Source: Streptomyces sp. NBC_00483 (lineage in GTDB: Bacteria; Actinomycetota; Actinomycetes; Streptomycetales; Streptomycetaceae). Taken from it: DNA of 64,000 bases. The position numbers and the translations under genes were made by a program. The notes under the pieces were generated by a model. It had not been told where the DNA came from, did not search any database, and worked only from the letters and a program-made list of their open reading frames with translations. This document shows, one piece after another, positions 53,204-59,662 of this stretch; positions within the stretch are counted from its first letter, which is position 1, and each line of letters starts with the position of its first letter. The stretch lies in contig NZ_CP107880.1 of the NCBI RefSeq assembly GCF_036013745.1, positions 7,378,001 to 7,442,000 on the forward strand. The letters run 5' to 3'.

Positions 53204-54589
53204 ATGGCTCCTGCCACGGCAAACCGCATCGTCATCGAGAACGTCGCCATCGCGACGGTCGACGCGCACGACACCGAGCACGCCTCGGGCCACATCGTCG
53301 TGGCGGACAACAAGATCGAGTCCATCGGCGCGGGCCCCGCGCCCGAGGGCCTCGAGAACGTGGTCCGACGCATCGACGGCACCGGCCACCTGGCCACGCC
53401 CGGCCTCGTCAACACGCACCACCACTTCTACCAGTGGATCACCCGTGGCCTGGCGACGGACCACAACCTGTTCAACTGGCTGGTGGCGCTGTATCCGACG
53501 TGGGCGCGCATCGACGAGCAGATGACATACGCGGCGGCGCAGGGCTCACTCGCGATGATGGCCCGCGGCGGTGTCACCACCGCCATGGACCATCACTACG
53601 TGTTCCCGCAGGGCTCGGGCGACCTCTCCGGATCGATCATCCGGGCCGCCTCCGAGACAGGCGTGCGCTTCACCCTGGCGCGCGGCTCCATGGACCGCAG
53701 CGAGAAGGACGGCGGCCTTCCGCCCGACTTCGCCGTCGAGACCCTCGACGGCGCGCTCGCCGCGACCGAGGAGACCGTCAAGAAGCACCACGACGACTCC
53801 TTCGACGCGATGACGCAGGTGGCCGTGGCCCCCTGCTCGCCGTTCTCCGTCTCCACCGAACTCCTCAAGCAGGGCGCCGAGTTGGCGCGCCGCCTCGGGG
53901 TGCGGCTGCACACCCACGGCAGCGAGACGGTCGAGGAGGAGAAGTTCTGCCACGAGCTGTTCGGCATGGGCCCGACCGACTACTTCGAGTCGACGGGCTG
54001 GCTCGGCGAGGACGTGTGGATGGCGCACAGCGTCCACATGAACGACTCCGACATCGCCGCGTTCGGGCGTACGAAGACGGGTGTGGCGCACTGCCCGTCG
54101 TCAAATGCCCGGCTGGCGGCGGGAATTGCCCGCGTACCCGACATGCTGGCGGCCGGCGTGCCGGTCGGCCTCGGCGTCGACGGCACCGCCTCCAACGAGT
54201 CGGGCGAACTGCACACGGAACTGCGCAACGCCCTCCTCATCAACCGCCTCGGCGCGCACCGCGAGGCGGCCCTGAACGCCCGTCAGGCGCTGCGCCTCGG
54301 GACGTACGGAGGCGCCCAAGTCCTCGGCAGGGCAACCCAGATCGGGTCGCTCGAAGCCGGCAAGCTGGCCGACCTGGTGCTGTGGAAGATGGACACCCTC
54401 GCCCACGCATCGATCGCCGACCCGGTGACCGCGCTCGTCTTCGGCGCGGCCGCACCGGTCACCCTCTCCCTCGTGAACGGCAAGCCGGTGGTCGAGGACA
54501 GCCGCCTGCTGCACGTCGACGAGGACGCCATCGCACGCTCCACGCGTGCGGAGGCGCAGCGGCTCGCGCGGATCACCGCCGAGAGCTGA
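53204..54589 (+). CDS. 8-oxoguanine deaminase-type amidohydrolase
   Basis: 461 residues from ATG 53204 (AAGGAAG upstream). A metal-dependent amidohydrolase of the ATZ/TRZ group: PGLVNTHHHFYQWITRGLA (metal-binding HxH), VRLHTHGSETVEEEKF (His and catalytic Glu), WMAHSVHMNDSDIAAF (second His), GVDGTASNESGELHTELRNA (catalytic Asp) and a C-terminal beta domain LGRATQIGSLEAGKLADLVL. The THHHFYQ and GTASNESG details match the 8-oxoguanine deaminase subgroup, which turns 8-oxoguanine into urate; guanine deaminase is an alternative. Flanked by two NCS2 permeases, it feeds urate to the operon upstream. Confidence 0.87.
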   Translation: MAPATANRIVIENVAIATVDAHDTEHASGHIVVADNKIESIGAGPAPEGLENVVRRIDGTGHLATPGLVNTHHHFYQWITRGLATDHNLFNWLVALYPTWARIDEQMTYAAAQGSLAMMARGGVTTAMDHHYVFPQGSGDLSGSIIRAASETGVRFTLARGSMDRSEKDGGLPPDFAVETLDGALAATEETVKKHHDDSFDAMTQVAVAPCSPFSVSTELLKQGAELARRLGVRLHTHGSETVEEEKFCHELFGMGPTDYFESTGWLGEDVWMAHSVHMNDSDIAAFGRTKTGVAHCPSSNARLAAGIARVPDMLAAGVPVGLGVDGTASNESGELHTELRNALLINRLGAHREAALNARQALRLGTYGGAQVLGRATQIGSLEAGKLADLVLWKMDTLAHASIADPVTALVFGAAAPVTLSLVNGKPVVEDSRLLHVDEDAIARSTRAEAQRLARITAES

Positions 54590-54730
54590 GTTGTTGAGAC
54601 TCCGGTCAGGGGGGACGGCCCCTGACCGGGGGCTCGAGCTGCCGAGCGGGCTGCTCGAGTGCCGCCCCGGGAACGTGGCCCAAAGCTTCACGTTCCCGGG
54701 GCGGCAGTAGTACCTGGGCGCACAACAACT
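54589..54730 (+). ncRNA. Highly structured element: closing stem plus three adjacent hairpins
   Basis: Hairpin A: CCGGTCAGGGG (54602-54612) with CCCCTGACCGG (54619-54629). Hairpin B: CTCGAGC (54633-54639) with GCTCGAG (54653-54659), plus three more pairs inside. Hairpin C, directly next to B: 18 perfect pairs, 54660-54677 (TGCCGCCCCGGGAACGTG) with 54689-54706, 11-base loop. The outer bases AGTTGTTG (54589-54596) and CAACAACT (54723-54730) can close the whole as a four-way junction. It starts at the deaminase stop and ends 104 bases before the second permease. It could be a cluster of terminators or a cis-acting RNA; it matches no riboswitch class I know. Confidence 0.5.
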
Positions 54731-54834
54731 GAATACCGCAGCACCACCAGTACGACCTTGCACCTTGCACCACCTCCCAGAAGCGAAAAGCGCCGGCGGC
54801 CTGCCGGGGCTGGAAAACAACCGGAGGAGCCGCA

Positions 54835-56298
54835 GTGGCGACGAAGCCCAGGTTCACCAAGCAAGGCACCACCCCCGACGAGCCCGAAGAGGCGCGTGCG
54901 GGGCATACCAAACATCCGGTCGACGAGAAGTTGCCACCGCTGAAGATGGCGACGACCGGCCTCCAGCACGTGGCGGCGATGTACGCGGGCGTGGTCGCGC
55001 CCCCGCTCATCGTCGGCGCGGCGATCGGCCTCAGCCCGAAGGAACTGACGTTCTTGACGGGCGCCTGCCTGTTCACGGCGGGACTCGCGACCTTCCTTCA
55101 GACGCTCGGCATCTGGAAGATCGGCGCCCGGCTGCCGTTCGTGAACGGCGTGACCTTCGCGGGCGTCGCCCCGATGCTCGCCGTCGTCGGCTCGACGAAG
55201 GACAAGGACGACGCGCTGCCGATCATCTTCGGCGCGGTGATCGTCGCGGGTGTGCTCGGCTTCATAGCCGCACCCTTCTTCTCCAAGCTGGTCCGCTTCT
55301 TCCCACCGGTCGTCACCGGCACGGTCATCACGCTCATCGGTGTCTCGCTGATGCCGGTCGCGTTCGGCTGGGCACAGGGGCCCGACGCCAAGGCGCCGGA
55401 CTACGGCTCGATGAAGAACCTGGCGCTCGCGGGCATCACGCTCGTGATCGTGCTGATCATCCGCCGCTTCACGGCGGGCTTCGTCAAGCAGATCGCGGTC
55501 CTGCTCGGCCTGGTGATCGGCACGGTGATCGCGATCCCGTTCGGCGTCACGGACTTCTCGCCGGTCGGCGAGGCGGACATCGTCGGCTTCCCGACCCCGT
55601 TCCACTTCGGCGCCCCGCAGTTCGCGGGCGCGGCCATCGTCTCGATGATCGTCGTCATGGTCGTCTCGATGACCGAGTCGACCGCCGACATGCTCGCCCT
55701 CGGTGAGATCGTCGAGCGCCCGGCCGACGAGAAGACGATCGCGGCCGGTCTGCGCGCCGACACCCTCGGCACCGCCATCAGCCCGCTGTTCAACGGCTTC
55801 ATGTGCAGTGCGTTCGCCCAGAACATCGGTCTCGTCGCGATGACGAAGATCCGCAGCCGGTTCGTGGTCGCGGTCGGCGGTGGCTTCCTCGTCCTGATGG
55901 GCCTGTGCCCGATGGCGGCCTCGCTGATCGCCGTCGTGCCGCGCCCGGTGCTCGGCGGCGCCGGCGTCGTGCTGTTCGGCTCGGTCGCGGCCAGCGGTAT
56001 CCAGACCCTGGTCAAGGCCAACCTGGACAAGGACAACAACGTCCTCATCGTCGCCGTCTCGCTCGCCGTGGGCCTGATCCCGATCGCGGTGCCGGAGTTC
56101 TACCACGCGTTCCCGGAGAACGCGAAGATCATCCTGGACTCGGGCATCTCGACGGGTTGTGTCGCGGCGGTCGTCCTGAACCTGCTGTTCAACCACATCG
56201 GCAAGGGGCGCGACGCCGACGACGTTACGCATCCGATGGAGTCGGGCGGCGACATCGCGAGCCAGCGCACCGAGCCGACGGCGGCAGGGGCGCACTGA
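54835..56298 (+). CDS. NCS2 family purine permease 2
   Basis: 487 residues from GTG 54835 (GGAGGAG five bases upstream). Clear paralogue of permease 1 with the same order: HVAAMYAGVVAPPLIVGAAI, ARLPFVNGVTFAGVAPMLAV, FGAPQFAGAAIVSMIVVMVV, TESTADMLALGEIVER and GFMCSAFAQNIGLVAMTKI. The signature segment differs (STADM versus SSAGM; NGFMCSAF versus GGLPTSAF), which may mean a different purine. The N-terminus is a charged cytoplasmic tail (PRFTKQGTTPDEPEEARAG). It has its own long structured leader and a bidirectional terminator at its end. Confidence 0.93.
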   Translation: MATKPRFTKQGTTPDEPEEARAGHTKHPVDEKLPPLKMATTGLQHVAAMYAGVVAPPLIVGAAIGLSPKELTFLTGACLFTAGLATFLQTLGIWKIGARLPFVNGVTFAGVAPMLAVVGSTKDKDDALPIIFGAVIVAGVLGFIAAPFFSKLVRFFPPVVTGTVITLIGVSLMPVAFGWAQGPDAKAPDYGSMKNLALAGITLVIVLIIRRFTAGFVKQIAVLLGLVIGTVIAIPFGVTDFSPVGEADIVGFPTPFHFGAPQFAGAAIVSMIVVMVVSMTESTADMLALGEIVERPADEKTIAAGLRADTLGTAISPLFNGFMCSAFAQNIGLVAMTKIRSRFVVAVGGGFLVLMGLCPMAASLIAVVPRPVLGGAGVVLFGSVAASGIQTLVKANLDKDNNVLIVAVSLAVGLIPIAVPEFYHAFPENAKIILDSGISTGCVAAVVLNLLFNHIGKGRDADDVTHPMESGGDIASQRTEPTAAGAH

Positions 56299-56305
56299 GC
56301 TACGC

Positions 56306-56341
56306 GGCGGGGGTGGCGCGGCCGACGGCGCCACCCCCGCC
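56306..56341. terminator. Bidirectional terminator between permease 2 and secreted protein
   Basis: GGCGGGGGTGGCGC (56306-56319) pairs with GCGCCACCCCCGCC (56328-56341), 14 pairs with an 8-base loop. It lies between two convergent genes. Confidence 0.8.
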
Positions 56342-56347
56342 CGCGTC

Positions 56348-57301
56348 TCAACCGCCGCACACCGGTGCCGACTTCAGGTATCCGCCCAGATTCTCGTCGT
56401 CCGTACCGAGCAGCGCCCGGCCGCCCGCGCCCGGCAGGCACTCCACCGCCTCGATCTTGCGGCCGTCGAACCTGTCCGGCGCGCTCCGCGGCGCGGCGAT
56501 CCGCAGCGCCGCCGAGCTGCCCGAGGCGTTCAGCGACACCCGTCCCGCCTCGCTCACCGCCGAGGCGAACGGCCCGTCGTCCCCGGCGTCCGAGGCCGAA
56601 CTCACCATGACCCGGCCGGACTTGGCGATGGATATGTCGGAGACGTGCCGCACATCCCCCTTCGGATAGGCCGCGCGGAACGCCGCCTTGCGTACGCTCC
56701 CGAACTCCGCCTCCCCGTACTCGTTGAAGGAGAACGGGGAGGCGAACACCGTCGCCGGGCGGTCTGCGCCCGCGCCCCGGTCCGCCCACACCGCGACCGT
56801 CTTCCCGTGCGCCGTGCCGAGTGCGAAGCCTTCGAAGTCCGCGCCCTCGGGGATCGCGGGCAGCGGCGTCAGGTCGAGCACCCGCGCGGTGTTCCCGTCG
56901 ACGTGCAGCCGGTACACCAGGCCCCTGCTGGCCAGCGCCATGAACTCGCCGTCCGTGCCCGGCACCGCCTCGATCGCCTCCAGGTCCTTGGGCTCCATGC
57001 CGTCCCACGCGGCCGGGGTGACCTTCGTGTCCTTCGGCGCCGACGGGTGGAAGGTGACGCGGCTGATCCGCGACTGTCCGGGCTTCTTGTTGTCGTGGAC
57101 GACGAGGGCGTCCACGGCGCCATCCGCCGCGGCCTTGCCGGAGAGCGCGAGCCCGCTGACCCCGGAGGTGGCGTCGTCGCCGACCTGCTGCCAACCGCCG
57201 GTCTGCGGCGCGGTGTCCGCCGGGGCGTCCGCGCGGGCCGGCGCGGCGAGGGCCAGGGTCACCAAGGCGGCGGAGAGCAGGGACTTGTGGCGCAACTGCA
57301 T
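56348..57301 (-). CDS. Secreted protein, probably beta-propeller-like
   Basis: 317 residues from ATG 57301. A clear signal peptide (QLRHKSLLSAALVTLALAAPARADAPAD) is cleaved near ARA-DA. The mature part has repeated short beta motifs: VSGLALSGKAADGAVDALVV-like, LEAIEAVPGTDGEFMALASR, GFALGTAHGKTVAVWADRG and IEAVECLPGAGGRALLGTDD, resembling propeller blades of esterase-like/phytase-like secreted proteins. Two Cys near the C-terminus may bond. I cannot assign a substrate. The open frame extends 50 codons upstream, but the hydrophobic leader directly after this ATG decides the start. Confidence 0.75.
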   Translation of the reverse strand: MQLRHKSLLSAALVTLALAAPARADAPADTAPQTGGWQQVGDDATSGVSGLALSGKAAADGAVDALVVHDNKKPGQSRISRVTFHPSAPKDTKVTPAAWDGMEPKDLEAIEAVPGTDGEFMALASRGLVYRLHVDGNTARVLDLTPLPAIPEGADFEGFALGTAHGKTVAVWADRGAGADRPATVFASPFSFNEYGEAEFGSVRKAAFRAAYPKGDVRHVSDISIAKSGRVMVSSASDAGDDGPFASAVSEAGRVSLNASGSSAALRIAAPRSAPDRFDGRKIEAVECLPGAGGRALLGTDDENLGGYLKSAPVCGG

Positions 57302-57447
57302 GGGCGGGGCCTCTCGCGTAGGGGACGTTCGGCCGGTGCTGAGCACGAGGTTGACGCGCGTAGAAAACCGGGTCGACGGGGACCGTAGCGATCTTCGGGA
57401 TACGGGGCAAGGGGGTGACGCCGCCCCCACTGCCGGGCCAGGCCGCC

Positions 57448-57556
57448 TCAACGTCCGGGCAGCGCGAGCGACTTGGCGTAGAAGCGGCTGTCGTCGTAGG
57501 CGCGGAACGGGCCGAACGGCGGTGTCGGACGGTAGCCGTCGGCCTCGTAGCGCCGG
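57448..57556 (-). pseudogene. C-terminal remnant of a GNAT acetyltransferase
   Basis: Read leftward, 34 codons ending at TGA (57450-57448) give RYEADGYRPTPPFGPFRAYD followed by DSRFYAKSLALPGR, the typical end of a GNAT (Y-x-x-x-G-Y, PPFG, FY-x-K-x-L). No start or motif A precedes it; upstream lies the intact thioesterase gene, whose stop abuts the fragment. It is what remains after a deletion removed the front of the gene. Confidence 0.6.
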
Positions 57557-57979
57557 TCAGAGGCCGAGGACGGCCGGGGCGGAGGCCAGCTCCTTGAAGA
57601 TCTTCCCCGGGTTCTTCACCAGCTTGCGTTCGGTGAGGTCCATGACGCCGCTCACCGCGGACACCTCGGCCGCCACCGTGCCGTCCGCCTTGCGGATCTT
57701 CTGGTGGACGTGGAACACCTTGCCGTCGCCGAACTCGAAGGCGCAGCTCACGTCGACGACCTCGCCCGCGCGCAGCTCCCGCAGATAGCGGATGTTCGTC
57801 TCCAGGACGACCGGACCGACGCCGCGGCCGAGCAGCGCCTTGTCGTCGAGTCCTGCGTGCTGCAGGAACGACCAGCGCGCGTGCTCCGCGTACTGCAGAT
57901 AGACGGCCTGGTTGAGGTGTCCGTTGACGTCGATCTCGTACCCGCGCACCTCGACCGGCACGGAAAACTGCTCTGCCAC
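57557..57979 (-). CDS. Hotdog-fold acyl-CoA thioesterase
   Basis: 140 residues from GTG 57979 (GAGAGG six bases upstream). Single hotdog domain of the 4-hydroxybenzoyl-CoA thioesterase (YbgC/FcbC-like) type: VRGYEIDVNGHLNQAVYLQYAEHAR contains the catalytic Asp and the HxN block, here seen as DVNGHLNQAVYLQY, then NIRYLRELRAGEVVDVSCAF. It hydrolyses acyl-CoA thioesters in the cytoplasm; chain length is unknown. The adjacent GNAT fragment was probably a downstream neighbour once. Confidence 0.9.
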   Translation of the reverse strand: MAEQFSVPVEVRGYEIDVNGHLNQAVYLQYAEHARWSFLQHAGLDDKALLGRGVGPVVLETNIRYLRELRAGEVVDVSCAFEFGDGKVFHVHQKIRKADGTVAAEVSAVSGVMDLTERKLVKNPGKIFKELASAPAVLGL

Positions 57980-58061
57980 GACGTTCCTCTCGATGGGGGG
58001 CGTTGCGCCGATCATGCCAACAGTCGGGCGGGGGAGGGGATTCCGGCCGCCGTGAGGTGCG

Positions 58062-58694
58062 TTACGCACGTCTGGGCGACGCCAGGAGGTAGCGGGCCCC
58101 GCCGCGCGGCTGCGCGTGCTCGCTCACCTGCCAGCCCGCTTCCCGCAGCGCCTCCGCGCACGCCGCAAGCCCGTCCGGCTCCGGATCCTGTACGGCGACG
58201 GCCTCCGGCTGCGGGGTGTCGCGCACGCGGTAACCGGGCGAGGTCCCGCCGGCCGGAGCGCAGCCCGCCGCTTCCAGGGCGAGCGCTGCGGAGGATGCGA
58301 GGCGGCCCCGCTCCCAGGCGCACGGCCGGTCCGTCGCGCCGTCCGGGTTGGTCATCCGGCGTATCTCCAACAGGCCCTGCCACGCCGTCCGTACTTCGCG
58401 CGCCCGCGCGGGGCCCGTGTCGGCCTCCTGCTCGCCGCCGAGCCGAGCGGCGAACGGGCCACCTGGCGCGGACGGTTCACCGGGTGGCTCGGCGGCCGGT
58501 GGCTCGTCCCCGGCCTCGCGCACCCGGTGCCCCGCGGGTGTCAGGAAGTGGTCGTGCGGGGGACGCGGGTGCCGGAACGCCAGCTTCAGCACGACGAGCC
58601 GGGCCAGCTGGGCCGGGCTGCCGGAGACCCGGCCGGTCTCCGGATCGGCGGCCTCGATGATGCGGCGCTGCGCGGCAGTCGGCGGTCTGGTCAC
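58062..58694 (-). CDS. Hypothetical protein
   Basis: 210 residues from GTG 58694, GGGAGG six bases upstream. I do not recognise a family. The sequence starts TRPPTAAQRRIIEAADPETG, a pattern seen in small actinobacterial proteins about helicase or phage-type accessory factors but without known function, followed by GSPAQLARLVVLKLAFRHPR, a Pro/Gly-rich linker, then AREVRTAWQGLLEIRRMTNP and a C-terminal small alpha/beta part (ACAEALREAGWQVSEH). No signal peptide, membrane helix or metal motif. Likely cytoplasmic. It lies 82 bases upstream of the thioesterase gene on the same strand. Confidence 0.6.
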   Translation of the reverse strand: MTRPPTAAQRRIIEAADPETGRVSGSPAQLARLVVLKLAFRHPRPPHDHFLTPAGHRVREAGDEPPAAEPPGEPSAPGGPFAARLGGEQEADTGPARAREVRTAWQGLLEIRRMTNPDGATDRPCAWERGRLASSAALALEAAGCAPAGGTSPGYRVRDTPQPEAVAVQDPEPDGLAACAEALREAGWQVSEHAQPRGGARYLLASPRRA

Positions 58695-58822
58695 GGCGTG
58701 CCTCCCGTCCGGTGCTCCCTCGACCTGTCCACCGGCCGGGCTCCCCGGCCGGTGGTTCTCCATCTCCAGTCGATGGTGCACGACGGGTATGACAACGGGC
58801 CGGGGCGAGCGGGCGGCTGGGC

Positions 58823-59416
58823 TCAGGGCCGCAGGTTCCAGCCGGAGATCACCGGTCTGCCGTGCTCGAAGGTGAGGCGGCTGACCGTGCCCGTCGACAG
58901 CAGGAAGTGCGAGCCGCCCGACGGCGGCAGGCCGAGGCGCCGCGCGGTCAGGACGCGCAGGAAGTGGCTGTGCGACACGAGGACGACGCTGCCTTCGTAG
59001 TTGGAGAGCGCCGCGTCGACCTTGGAGAGCATCCGGTCGGCCCGCTCGCCCACCTCCTCCGGCGTCTCACCGGGATGCTCGGGCGGCCCCGGCGGCACCC
59101 CGTCGTCGAAGAGGTACCAGTCGGGCCGGGTGCGCTGGATCTCCCGTGTGGTGACGCCCTCGTACGCGCCGTAGTCCCACTCGTGCAGGTCCGAATCGAC
59201 GGTGTAGCGCGTGAGGCCGGCGAGCTCGGCGGTCTCGCGGGTGCGCTGGAGGGGGCTCACGAAGACCGCCCCCACGTGGTAACTGCCGACGAGGGGCGCG
59301 ACGCGGCGCGCCTCCTCCCGGCCGTTTTCGGTCAGCGGGATGTCCGTGAGGCCGGTGTGCTGCCCGGTCAGGGCCCATTCGGTCTCGCCGTGCCGGACGA
59401 GAAGCAGATCACCCAA
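58823..59416 (-). CDS. Histidine phosphatase (phosphoglycerate mutase-like)
   Basis: 197 residues from TTG 59416 (ACAGG eight bases upstream; no better start). Branch 1 histidine phosphatase: LLLVRHGETEWALTGQHTG with the RHGE phospho-His, FVSPLQRTRETAEL with the second Arg, LHEWDYGAYEG with the acid Glu, and VVLVSHSHFLRVL with the second His. All catalytic residues are present. Members act on phosphosugars, cofactors or other small phosphates; the GQHTGLTDIPLTENGREEA block is common in actinobacterial acid phosphatases rather than glycolytic mutases. Stand-alone gene, 128 bases from its downstream neighbour. Confidence 0.9.
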   Translation of the reverse strand: MGDLLLVRHGETEWALTGQHTGLTDIPLTENGREEARRVAPLVGSYHVGAVFVSPLQRTRETAELAGLTRYTVDSDLHEWDYGAYEGVTTREIQRTRPDWYLFDDGVPPGPPEHPGETPEEVGERADRMLSKVDAALSNYEGSVVLVSHSHFLRVLTARRLGLPPSGGSHFLLSTGTVSRLTFEHGRPVISGWNLRP

Positions 59417-59662
59417 GGTTCGCGCCTGTTCGCTTGGAGGTGGGCAGAGGCATGTCCATTGTCTCCGGGCGGGGGCGTACGGGCCCGGCGGGAGGGTCGG
59501 ACCGGGCCGGTCCGGGCAGTCCGCATGGGCCGCCGGGCACCGGGGAGCGGGCAACAGGGACCGGACGCTGCGCACTGGGCATGGGATCAAGGATTGTCAG
59601 ACCCGCCCCGTAAGGTCTTAGGGGTCATCGAGGCCTGAGCGGAGAGATGGAAGGGAGGTGGC

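Noticed and set aside
54589..54834. Known purine, xanthine or preQ1 riboswitch before permease 2
   Set aside because: I cannot find the conserved loop-loop or junction bases of those classes; the stems are plain GC-rich perfect pairs.
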